Assembly: GCA_038025085.1 (NCBI GenBank)
Contig: CM076148.1
Coordinates: 38,461,691-38,525,690, forward strand
Direction: 5' to 3'
DNA length: 64,000 nt
From: Tetragonia tetragonoides
Taxonomy: Eukaryota > Streptophyta > Magnoliopsida > Caryophyllales > Aizoaceae
In this document: piece after piece, positions 46,462-57,900 of the stretch
Layout: the number at the start of each line of letters is the position of its first letter
Numbering within the stretch: the stretch's first letter is position 1
Notes under the pieces: generated by a model
Database searches by the model: none
What the model was told of the DNA's origin: nothing
The model's input: the letters and a program-made list of their open reading frames with translations, nothing else
Program-made: the position numbers and the translations under genes

Positions 46462-48473
46462 TTAAAAAGTGGGTGAGCAAGGAAATGGAAAAAAAAAAGA
46501 AGATCTTTCAAGTCTTTGATGAAATTTCAAAGTGGATTTGTTCATAAGAACTAGACAGTAGTAATAAGGAAATAGCAAAAATGATGAGAAACAAAAATTT
46601 ATTAAAGGACTAACCTGTTTGATGATTATGGATGGAGATCAAACTGGGGGAATTTAGTTCGAAGTTTGGTAAATGGTAATACTACTGCAAAGGGTGTGCT
46701 ACTCAATGGAAGTATTATCCCCATTGTTGATGAGTTTGACTTCAACATGGTTGACGAGGAATGGGTGTAGTATAGATTTGTAGATCGCTCGAACACGTGA
46801 TGTGATGTTGTATTGCGTGCGGCCTTGCAAACTGGTTGAATTTATTATTATTTTTTTTTAAACGAGGAAGCCTCGGATACTACTCTTTTAACTGTGCATT
46901 GAATAAATCTCGAGTGTATATAATAGCCTGTAAACTATACACATTAGGCAAGCTAACAAGATAAATCTTGTAAAAAGGCTCAGCAAAGACTCAAAGAAGC
47001 CTAATTATTAAACTCATTACCTTTGCCATGAAATTCAACCTCACGACAAACTCCACTACCCTTTCGAAGCCTTTTCCTTTTATAAATGGTCATGAAGCTC
47101 AAACAAACACTCAAAACTCAAAAGTAGACGTAAGGACAATCAGGTGCCCACTGGCCACTACCTGAATGTGGAATTAGATCTACCGGTTACTAATTTTTAG
47201 AACATAAAAACTCATTTGAGGCGGCTTCAACATGAGACGCCTCAAACAAGCATGACGTCTTGCTGGCGTCATACTTGGCTATAGAGGCGACCTCATAAAA
47301 AGACATTTTATTTTTAATTATTGAAATTGGAATTGAAATTGATTGCATAGGGTAGCCACCGATTCTTGGTTACCCAGGTCATATTAACATCCATATAAGT
47401 ATGAGAACGTTTTAGGCTGCATGATGGTTGACATGGATAATATATCTTTACAAGGTTTTTTTTAACATGATGGTTGACATGAACAAAACACTCGAGAGCT
47501 ATATCAACATGAAACTCAAATACACCAGGTAAGGAACTACTCCTTTTGGAACGAAAATTATGAACTTACAACAAACACCTTGTAAAGAAACATTACTTAT
47601 TTTCAAGAACAAAATAAAAGATTGGAAGAGTTGGTCAAGTGGATATCTATAAGTGAAGATAAAAATATACTCAATATACATTTTGAGCTCCGATGGCCAC
47701 CTAGAACAACTCTCTCTACATAGTTATAGAGCTTTTTTTTTTTTATATTATTTAATAATTTTTTCTCTTTGTAGGGCCTGCCCTCAGAGAGGGAGCCCTT
47801 CCAGAAATTCTCGACGGCCAAGGTCAAGCTCAGGCCGAGGAGGGGGTTTGGAAATAGTTTTCAACCAGCAATTGACACGCCTCGGTTATTACCTCACTAG
47901 CTGCATCATTGCCCCAGCGCAAAGATAAAGTTATAGAGCTTAACAGTACAGTTTACCTTAACGCTTTATTGCCAAAATAGGAGCTAATGTATCTGTTCCA
48001 ATCCTTTGAAACATTGCCCTTTGGGCAAAGTTAGCAACATCCAAGATCTAATTATCTGTAGCAAAATTGTAACCACTGATGGTTAATTGTTGATATTACT
48101 GTCAAAACAATAATTAAATTCCTCATTAAAGTAAGCAACAAGAGATTGAGCCTTTGCAACAGTTCATAGAGATGATGGTGATGACAGTGTACATCAAGGT
48201 ATGTTGTCTCTCGAGAAATTGTGTGTAATGCAAAACTGCAAAACGGACGACTTATGCTCAGCTGTGAAACGAGATTCATGTTTCGCAGATATGGAAGTGA
48301 CTTATATCCCTGTCCTCATAGTTCCATATCCCAGTACTTCACAAGAAAACAGTGATAAGTGGCAGATACTGAGATACGCGGACTTCATTTAATATCATTA
48401 GATGAGGAGTGGAGGCAACAATGCAAATTCTGTTTCACTGTCAAAAATCTCATCTCCCACAGGCAGATCACAA
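46462..48473. other. Intergenic region between PUT and RRG genes
   Basis: About 46462-46900 is upstream of the PUT gene and likely holds its promoter. The rest has no gene. It includes a short retroposed fragment (47735-47928) and the likely RRG 3'UTR (from about 48300). Confidence 0.5.
47735..47928 (-). mobile_element. 5'-truncated retroposed fragment with poly-A and target duplication
   Basis: Perfect 13-bp direct repeats AGTTATAGAGCTT at 47722-47734 and 47929-47941 flank 194 bp ending (minus strand) in an A-run. From its 5' edge the minus strand has an open frame of about 32 codons containing RWGNDAASEVITEACQLLVE and ending QTPSSA-stop. This is noticeably GC-richer than its surroundings. 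It was inserted by LINE machinery; the source may be a LINE tail or an mRNA 3' end. I do not recognise the peptide. Confidence 0.75.
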
Positions 48474-51400
48474 TCAACCGGCTGCTGTATCCTTAATAAT
48501 TTCCCATACTGATATAACATTCGTAATGCTCAACAGAATGATGATGAACCATTCCAAGAAATCCGATCTCTGATTCTGCAGGACTTCATGCAAGAAATGG
48601 ATGTTGCGCTGCAAGATACCATAATGAAAGCAACAATTTAGGAACAACACATTCGAGCTGAAAGATCAATCCATCTTGCATGGCTCAATCTTCCTTTATG
48701 TCAGTCCACTTCCAGTACAACCTAGTGAGCCCCCAATATAATTCTACCCTATTCCTCATATAAAACATAACCAATACTTAAATATAAAATGCAAAGTTTG
48801 AATCATACCTCTACAAATTTCAGCTTGATCTCAAGATTTCCAAAACGCTGCGTGACCTCATACTCTTCACGAAGGTACTCATTTATCTGGGCATATTTTG
48901 CTCGCCTCCAAGCAATCTCTGATCTGAGTTACAACAGAAAATGCAAACATATATAGATTAGTGAACAGTTACAACATGGATGGCAATCAGCGATGCTTCT
49001 GCCTAAAATCCCATCCCTTCATCCATGATCTAGTAACATGGACAAATGCCAGCTCGATTTAAGATGCCTTATCTTATTTTATAAACATGGGTTTCGACAG
49101 CTGTGCTTCCTTGAGTTTTAATTAACCAAGCAAGGTTTGGGCCAATTACTCGACTGAGTGTATGCAGAGGCCTATCAAACTAAATCTTATAAGAATATAG
49201 AACTATCACTCTGTAATTCTGTATTACTCAAAAATATTCTCACTCAGCAAACAAATGAAAATCTACAACAAGCTAGTTTTGACAATAGATAGCACAATTG
49301 GATACCTATGTTACGTACCCAGTGTCTGAAAGGCGTGTCAAAACTTTATACTCCCTCCGTCCCATAATATAAGTCGTTTAAGGTTTTTTCACACGAATTA
49401 AGAAAGTTATTAAATAGTCTCAATTCTAGCAAAAATAATTAAACTTTACTAGTTTACCCCTTGACTTTAGATTTAACAAATAAAGTGAGCAATTAATGAA
49501 GTAATGTGAAATAAGGGTAGAATGGGTAACAAATACTAAATGCTTTGTTGGAATTCTAAAATGACTTATAATATGGGAAAAACTCAATTTTCTAATTTTC
49601 TAAAACAACTTATATTGAGGGACGGAGGGAGTAGTATTGAAGAGGTTAAAATAATGTCATGTTCAATTTTAATATGCCTAGAAAGTAGAAACAATTATTT
49701 AATGGTTCAACTAATATCTTAACCTATGTCACATGGGACTATTTGTTTTACCTTAACAACCCATATCGGGTATCAATGCTCCAACACGAGTATGGACACT
49801 TCAATTCAGGACAAAAACTAACTAAGTTTGAGAAGTGACATCTCTTGATTATCTTTTCTAAAGACCTGCCAATCTTGAGGGGGCAGAAAGAAAGCTATAT
49901 TCAAAGGGCTTTTTGTCACTTCCACAGCACTCTGCTCCTCCCATGAACTTCATAAGATTCAGCCATTATTTATACCCTGAGGGGGTAGCCCAGCTGGTAA
50001 GACCACTGAGAAGTATTCCAGATGTCCATGTTCGAGTCCCCTCAGGGCCACTGGAGGTTTTCCTGGTCGTTAACTTAAGGGTCCATGGGATTAGTCAAGC
50101 AAAGCTTGGACACCCATGTTATCTAATAAAAAAAGATTCAGCCAGTATTTATTTTTTAAAAAGAAGCTGTTAGCCAAATTTCCATAAACACAATTTGCTA
50201 GAAATAACTTCACTAATACTTCCCTACTTATGCTCAGTCCCAAAGAGTATCCGTATTAAACTGAAGCTCAAGAAAAGCACTGTTCTACTATAACAACAGA
50301 GTCCATTCAAAGAAGCCTCGACTGGAAATTTACTAGCTCGCTTGCATAGCAATGTATACAACCAGGTTTCCATTCTCCAGTCTCTGCTGATGCCTTCGCC
50401 TACAAGCCCATATTTTCATCCTTACTCCCCACCCCATAGGAATTCCGAAGACAACAAATGACAATAAAATAGATGAGCAAATAAAGAATACTATATGATT
50501 GAGTTACAAATGTTTCCTTTCCAGTAGCTTTCATCCATGTAGCCAATGCCATTGACCAATTACAGCAAGTCATGCTGACATAATTATATTTATATAATCT
50601 AGTTACATTGTAAGAAATAGAAGACTTCCATGATTCAACCCACTACCAAACAGTTTTTATTTATTTATTAGATGTAAGTCCGTCCAAGTACAACAAAGAA
50701 GAAAACTGATAAGATTAAAACTATTAGGGCTTGCAGCATAGTCATTATCATGGCCCTATTTCTATGTGACGCATAGAAGCAAAAGAGAATGTCCAGCTCA
50801 GAGCATACCTATCAAAAAGACCAACTTTAAGGATGATATCAGCAAGATTTTGATTTGCTTTGCCAACAAGCTGAAAAAGCTTCTTCCTACGCATGGTAAA
50901 AGTTCCAGTCTTCTCCATTCCACGATTTATATCTGCAAATTCTTCAACCATAATGTCAACCTGAAATATGCACAAGAGAAAAAAAATATATTAAAAATAT
51001 CTTTACATGTAAGTTCATTCAAATGAGCACAGAGTTTACTGAATCAAAAGAGTTACTTCTGATACATTGGTCTCTTAGTAGTGTCATATACTACAAGGGG
51101 CTAAGGTCAGGACCAGGACACAGTATACGAGGTAAGTAGTTAGTTTCTCCCCTTTGGGTTGTTGGGGGTGAGGGGGTTAGAGATAAGGGCAACAGACATA
51201 TCAACTACTTCAAAGCAGACCTAGGATAAGCAATGAGAAGGAGCAAATCACCTGAGATACAAAGTAGTCCAAGGCTATACTTTGGCCTAGCACACTTCCA
51301 ATAATGCGAATAGCATCAGTATCAAGATGTTTAAGAACTATATAGTCAGCACCACCCTGCATATCTTCAGCAAGTGTAGGTTTCTCCTTCACAGCGTAGT

Positions 51401-54400
51401 CTGTTCAATATGGAGGCACATTAAAACTGGAAGAGAACACCCAGATCCTATTTTTCATTCAGAATGAAGGGAAAATGCATGTAAAAAGAATGTAGTTCAA
51501 AAATGCATTGAAAAGAACTACTCATCAATTCTGACAGGTGTAGAAGTGGGAGTGGGAATCCATAGTTACTAACTGCAATATAGAACACAATATATCCTAG
51601 ACACTCCATAGTCCATAAAATATGCAGATTAGAGTGTCCTAGAGGTCAAAAGAAAATGCAATAAATAAAGATCTACATAGACAAACCAACAGAAGCTAGA
51701 TCATGGCTGCATGCCATAGATGATTGGCCAAAGGAGGAAACAACTAGACTACTGCCTAGTGGTATGCACTGGATGGCCAATGTGAAATTCTGAACACCAA
51801 CCAGTTTAATCAGGTTGGGTATTTGGGTTGTTCTGTGTTATCAAATGTACTGTTTGGTTTTGGGTTGAAAAATCAAAACCCACGACATTAGAGTTTGTTC
51901 TAGGTTATTCCAAAAAGCCAAACCAACCCCCTAATACAGATCCGCACTAAAATTTTAAGAGTTCGACTCAACTAACAAAAAACAACAGCAACATATTTTG
52001 ATATACCAAATACGTTAGCACAGTTTCTTTTTTTCTTTTTCTTTAACATGGGTATCCAAGTTTTGCTTGGCTAATCCCATGGGCCATGAAGTTAATGACC
52101 ATGAAAACCTCCAGTGGCCCTGAGGAGGCTCGAACTTGGGACCTCTGGAATAGATCTCAGAGACCATACAAACTGAGCTACCCCCTCAGGTTGTTAGTAC
52201 AGTTTCTTTTTTACAGTTTCTTTTTAAAAACCACTAAACTTTATTTCTAAATTCTCAATTATCCATTTTCTTCCACTAAATGTTTTAAGTTGTAAACATC
52301 TATTATCATTAGAGTGATCAGCCTACAGAACTACAGAACTACAGAAGTGAAGAACTAAATGAGAGCAGACCAACTTTTTTCGGTTGAGACAATTTCAGTT
52401 CATATTTCATGGTTCAGATTTGACTTGCAACTTTTAGAGCCAAAACATAATTGTCAGCAACCCGCCCACCTAACATAGCCCATGCACAGCCCTACTTCCA
52501 CTATTCAAATGAAGCAAGCTTCAATAAGCTCTTTGAAGTTCAACATCTCTTTTGACATTGAAAATGAGTAAAGTTTAATCCTACAGAACCTGTAACCCAT
52601 ACCCCACTTTTTGTTTACCACATAAACTTCATTATTAGAATAAAGAACTTTTGAGAGAAACTAAAACTTAGAAAAGGTAGATCACACAGCAGTAAAATTG
52701 TAAATAACTAATGAATCAAACTATCAACGCAAGAATTTGACTATTTATTCAAGATGATTCTGTGACTATGATTTTGCTGACAAGAAATTACCATCTTTTT
52801 CCATTTCTTTGATAAAAGAAAAGTTATATTCAAACTGAAAAATTACCATCTTTCTTCATCTCTGGAAGCAATCCGGAAGCATGTCTTCTAGCAATACCCA
52901 AAAAGAAATCAACTTCATCATCCTCAACATTGAAGAGGACAGCAGATCCATATTGAAATACCACCATGTAACGGTAGCAGATTGCATCATTCTGAAGTCC
53001 CATTCCCTGAAATTAAAGGGGCCGCATCTATAAGGGCCATAAAAGCCTTTGGAAATTTAAGGCAATTCAATCCCGATAAAATTCTGAATTTTGAAAATAC
53101 AAGAACCATGAAATTCCTTAGCAATGCATCTAGTACTAGCATTTGAATATTCAGATTCATGCTTATTGAGTTATTTCACGTAAAAGTGTGGAACAAACCC
53201 ATCAGAGTTAATACCCATGTCCTATGGACCTATGTGCTTAGCTAGCATCTCCATCATAACAGGCTATAAAGTGATTGCCCTAAAAAATAAGTCATTTGCA
53301 AATTGCCCACTCGTTTCAGTATTACCACCTAAAGAACGATAGTTCACATGATTCTGTAAAATATCATTCCCAATTTAGAAGTTAGAACTGCTTAAACAAG
53401 GCTATTTCCAGAATCGAAATTGCAATATTGTAACTTCCTTCAAGCCATCTGAGTATCTGACAGAATTGAGATTGTAGAAAACCTGACTCTGCACTTCAAC
53501 AATTCTTTTAGTTGGCGGAGTTTCTTGCTTTTATTACTGTGTATTCAATCTTCAGCAGGGTATAGCTTACTTTGTTTTATGGCATTTCTGGTATAGTTTT
53601 TATTCTGACTTCGGATTTGTTGACAAGGCACCCTCTGTGTCCTTTTGTAGGCACCCTTTGTTTCTTTTTTCAATAAATTATATCTCTGTATTTCCAATGG
53701 GACGATGGGAAGTTAAAGGCAACTTCTCTTAGTCATTTGCTCTACTGATACATTTGATAGAGAAGAACTGAATGTAGTCAAAAGTTGAAACATGATTAAC
53801 TTCTGCAATTGAGTTCTAATGGGTTGTATTGGATCGCACCACAAAAAAGAAAAAAAAAGGGTAAGAGCTACTGAAACTACAACCACACACCTAGCAGAAT
53901 ATACATGCTCCAAACCATTTTAGAGGCAGAACTTTACATTGTAAACAAAAGGGGGCTTGGTTAATAGTGTACCAACCATTGAATTCTTTGAATTAATTCC
54001 AAATCCAACAAATCCACGATATTTCCTATTAGTTTACTCTAGTAGTTAAGAAGCAATAATTGATTGTGAAAGAAACACCAAGAAGAATGAAAAACAAACA
54101 AAACCCTCATATTTACTTACATATATTTCTGCTGGTAGATCACAGAATCTGAGTGTAACATAGTTTGAGACGCGAGAGGTTGGAGAAACAACATTCCCTG
54201 CATTCTCTCTTTGCATACTCCTCAAGTTGATACTGCCAAAACCATGATTCTGAGAGGCCAAATGATACAAACCACAAAACATAGCAATCAAGATAGGTAA
54301 GCAAGAGGGAATCTAGTCCCAAATGTACGTATCCAGCTTTAAAAGAACAAGAATACATCTGAAAAAAGATACAACCAAGAGTGCCAAAATCGTCACCAAA

Positions 54401-55807
54401 ACAAAAAGAAATACGAGTACATAAAAGCTCATCTCATGTTTACTTGTGGAAAACCATACAGCATTGTGATAATTTTCGAGAAGTAGTGCAAATATTCCTT
54501 AGAACATGTAGCATAAAACAAAAGTTTTCTTTTTTCTTTCTAATGTTGCATGGCTATATCTGAGGTGGATATCTGCTTTCCGCAGTTTCCTAATACCTCC
54601 ACTCTAAGTGAAAAGACAGCTTTTACAGTGCTCTCATTGCAGTTCAATTTTTCCAGCAAAAGCATGCTCTAATCTCTCTCCAAAACATCGCAAAATGGTA
54701 CTAGCTTTAACTAGCAATTGGCAACTCGCTCTTGTAACATTCTTGTCCTAGAATCATGTCAATCTTTCCTAGTGCAAGTTGAATAATTTTCTTCTCAACT
54801 TCAGAGTCAAGTTAAGGGCCCATGTTAGTATGCTCTCCCTCCCATCCTCAGTCCCTCTCTTTCGAGAAAATGATAGTGACATGTAATTGAAGCACAGTTA
54901 TTGAACACATGTTTCAAGATTCGAGTTGTAACTAGTAAACATTGTCTCTAGGTTACTCTCTCCGCTAATAAATTACATAATGAATGCATAAACCAAAACA
55001 CTCAAAAGTTAGTTCACAAGTGACTTTCATGATTCGAGTCATAACTAGTGAACATCGTCTCTACATTACTCTCTTCGTTAATGAACTACCTAATGAGTGC
55101 ATAACCAAAAACACTCAAAAGTTAGTTTACAAGTGACATTCATGGTAGCAAGAAGCAAAGCACATCTGTGATTCCTATACTACCAATTAACTTCTTAGCT
55201 CTACTCTCCAATAGCTCAATGGAGTGGTAAGAAAATGCCAAACCATCAATTAGTTCCACAATGTCTAAACTTTTGCCATCATTTTGATACTCTTACTGAT
55301 TTTCCCTCATCAAGTATATATCTTTCCATTATTTTATCTTTTATGGCACTGTCCAATGGGTAAGTTCTTAAAAGTAAGATTCCCTACCAAGTATCAGGCT
55401 AATACATCAAAAATCTCACAAATTGGCAAAATATCAAATACCCAACAACAACAACAAAAAATATTGAAAAACAAAGAGGTAAAGAGGGCAAACCTTGTGG
55501 AGAGAAAGAAAGCTTTGACAGAAATCTTGGTAGTTTCATCCCCATCTTCATGGTATTGAACTTCCTGAACATAATTGTGAGCACAATAACGCGACCCATA
55601 ATCTGAATCAACAGCCAAAGCAGCAGCAGATGAAGATGGGATAGAAGAGAATTTCCTAAAGCAACGAAATTGGGAGATGGGATCTGAGCAAAATGAAGAG
55701 AGATAAAAGGGTTTGGTAGAGAGAGAATGACAAGATGGGATGAAAGAGATTTGGGTGTAAGATGAGGTGAGGCGGCGAAGGAGACGGTATGCAATCCATC
55801 TTCCCAT
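48474..55807 (-). CDS. RRG: RETARDED ROOT GROWTH-like, RMD1/DUF155 protein
   Basis: Seven exons on the minus strand: 55807-55494, 54232-54121, 53006-52847, 51400-51252, 50960-50809, 48923-48809 and 48608-48474. All junctions have GT-AG and phases 2,0,1,0,2,0, giving 378 aa; Arabidopsis RRG (At1g69380) is, from memory, 373. The first 60 residues are rich in Arg/Ser and lack acids (MGRWIAYRLLRRLTSSYTQI), a mitochondrial presequence. The DUF155 domain covers most of the rest, with LRFCDLPAEIY, RYMVVFQYGSAVLFNVEDDE, VLGQSIALDYF and FTMRRKKLFQLVGK blocks. A C-terminal helix (EWFIIILLSITNVISVWEII, about 354-372) is the membrane anchor typical of RMD1 relatives. In Arabidopsis, RRG is mitochondrial and needed for root meristem cell division. 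Introns hold two SINEs, a MITE and a duplication. It is divergent from MinE. Confidence 0.93.
49351..49631. mobile_element. Stowaway MITE in RRG intron 5
   Basis: Starts CTCCCTCCGTCCCATAATAT and ends with the reverse complement (CTTATATTGAGGGACGGAGGGAG region), flanked by TA at 49349-49350 and 49632-49633. 281 bp, AT-rich. This is the textbook Stowaway end and target. Confidence 0.92.
49974..50132 (+). mobile_element. tRNA-derived SINE in RRG intron 5, antisense to the gene
   Basis: 20-bp direct repeats, AAGATTCAGCCATTATTTAT at 49954-49973 and the same with one change at 50133-50152, flank it. The head GGGGGTAGCCCAGCTGGTAAG with GTTCGAGTCCCC about 45 bases on gives tRNA A and B boxes; the 3' end is an A-run. 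Same family as 52033-52192 (opposite orientation). It is not a functional tRNA: no acceptor-stem pairing is maintained and a SINE body follows. Confidence 0.9.
52033..52192 (-). mobile_element. tRNA-derived SINE in RRG intron 3, sense to the gene
   Basis: Direct repeats GTTAGCACAGTTTCTTTTT (52014-52032) and GTTAGTACAGTTTCTTTTT (from 52193) flank it. On the minus strand it starts CCTGAGGGGGTAGCTCAGTT and has GTTCGAGCCTCC, then CCACTGGAGGTTTTC and GGATTAGCCAAGCAAAAC, ending in an A-run. It is the same family as 49974-50132 and lies opposed to it across exons 4 and 5. Confidence 0.9.
54918..55143. repeat. 113-bp tandem duplication in RRG intron 1
   Basis: Units 54918-55030 and 55031-55143 both begin GATTCGAGT and carry AACTAGTRAACATYGTCTCT and ACACTCAAAAGTTAGTT. 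About one base in eight differs, so it is older than the 70-bp one at 8986. Confidence 0.85.
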
Positions 55808-57900
55808 TCAGTATGATGATGGTGGTGGTGGTGTTGGTTTCTTCATTAACAAGTCCTTTGAGTTTGGGATCAATGGCACAGTTTTAATGGCTCTGAAAAT
55901 AAAATTTGGTCAAAAAGTATGTACCTTTCTTGTGCAATAGGCTTATAGAAGTAGTTTGTGGCCGCAAAACTTTGAGAGTCCTTGAGGTTGGGGACTGGGG
56001 AGTTGGAAGGGCATTCTTGGAGTTTGCCGTTTCTGGGTTAAGGTAATTAGGTATCACTGTTTGTTTAAGGCATTTTAGTTTTTAATTTTTTTTTCTTTTC
56101 TTATTGTTATTATTATTTTAGGGATGAATTTGAGTGATCTTTACGTATTTGTCTGAAGTGAGATTCGGAATTCCGGACAATGTAATAATCTCTCCTTATA
56201 AATTAAGGAAAACAAAACTAAAAAATGATAATCATACGAGGAGCCACTCCTTGAAAGTTATCAACCATATGTTTCAACAAGGTGATGAGATCATGAGAAA
56301 AGGGATTTTTATGAGCCCCTCTCATGTTTGTTAGCTAATCAATTGCAAAATTAGCTTTCGGTAGCAATGTTGGATCTTAACCTCCAATTCAGGATGTTGT
56401 GCTAGGGCTTGGTTTGCATGATGAGATGGAGATGAGAGTGTGTTTTGGCGAAACTATGTGGATAGCTAGTAAAACGGTTGAAGAATCCACAAGGGTGATG
56501 ACCTTATGAAGTTCCTCCTGTTTGACCAGTGAAGTCTCTTATGGAGAGCAAGAAGTTCCACCTTTATTGAGGTACGTGATCCCGATCCAATCGAGAAAAC
56601 TTTGAAATGCTTCGAGTCTTCATGAATAACTTGCCCAATGATGTACCAGTTATTAAAAGTAGGTATGTTTGTCTGAGATTCGAAATCTCAATCGAGAAAG
56701 AGAACAACAAAATTTATTTGAATCGATCTTACTTGTGATCACAAATACTAAATGGTTATGAATTGTAACCAAAGCTATAGTTGCCTGATTATACATTGTA
56801 CGACAATAGTTTGAGAATTTGTTTCATATTGCGCTAGTGTACGCAACCCACGCCAATAAGTTTATCACTAATTTGTCTCCTCCTCCTCATATAGAGAGCA
56901 CTAATCCTTGTCTGGGACACTTGGTTCACATTTGAAAGTTTCTTGTCAAGTAAAATCTTACATATAAATGCATCGTGAAATTTAGTCCTTAAGCTAATTT
57001 GGATCGTTTGGAAGGAGGGTATTTCTGAAAAATAACGGGTATAAATAAGGCATTTTGGTAATCGTATAAGGATTCGCCTCGTCAGTCCGTCCCAAAAATC
57101 CACTTGCCGACTCATTCCATAGGGCAAAAGTCATGTCAAGTTCAGTCCCGCATTTCGGCCTAAAGTCCACACCCGCTTTTAACATCTTTACTCTAGCCGT
57201 TGAAACATCTTTTAACTAGGCCCACATGAAATTGGGTTGATAGCCTAAGAAAAAAGGGCCAAGTAGAAAAAAGAAATAATTTTTGGTATAAAAAAGAGAA
57301 GAAAAGAAAAGAAAACTGTCAAAAATCACAAATGACAAAGCCTAATATTTACATGTTTTTAAAATTGAGAGACTTGAAAGCATCAATATTGATATTTTGA
57401 GAATGTTGAAGTCTTAGACTGTTTTCGAGAAGCAAATGCAGTAGCGGATTTTATGGCAAATTTTGAACACTCGTGTCTGGTGTTGCTTTTCTGGTCGAAT
57501 TCTTTTGACCATTCCCTCCCAGCTCTTTTAGAGAGGGACGCCGTGGGATAGGGCCTAAAAGGGTCTGTTCGGATTTCTTTGACTTTTTTAAAAAAAAAAA
57601 GCCCAATATTTAGTAAAACAGATTTATTTACATGTTAAAATATGTGGAACAAAATCATTTCCACATTCCACTACCTGAGCACTCTATCACCCAGTCAACT
57701 CAACCCCCTCCTTTGGACAGTTCACTTCACGTTGCACATTCACAAATCACAACTATGCAAGTATAAAAGGTTAAGGTGAGAAACGATGTCGTAGTGGCCG
57801 TTAAGAGCTGAAGAAAACCTTCAAGTCCAAAACCTCCCGTTACACTCACCAGAGCTACAGAAAAGTGAACCAAGTAAATTCCAGAGAGAGAGAGAGAGAG
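55808..57900. promoter_or_regulatory. Shared upstream region of RRG and MinE
   Basis: About 2.1 kb between two divergent start codons. The gene-proximal 200 bp or so on each side should contain the promoters and leaders; a GA-run (57882-57900) directly precedes the MinE start. A LINE tail lies in it (57352-57598). The remaining 56.0-57.3 kb has no recognisable gene. Confidence 0.5.
57352..57598 (+). mobile_element. 5'-truncated LINE tail, same family as 32518-39346
   Basis: 14-bp direct repeats AAGCCTAATATTTA (57338-57351) and AAGCCCAATATTTA (57599-57612) and a terminal A-run. It encodes the end of ORF2: ENVEVLDCFREANAVADFMA, then SCLVLLFWSNSFDHSLPALL and ERDAVG-stop, matching NVEVLHCFREANSVADFMA and LERDTLG of the large LINE. 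The frame here lacks the two late stops of the large copy but has one of its own (TAG in EVL-stop in one frame); it is only about 250 bp. Confidence 0.85.

Noticed and set aside
49974..50050. tRNA gene
   Set aside because: A and B boxes are present, but the cloverleaf is not maintained, a SINE body and A-run follow, and 20-bp target duplications flank the unit.
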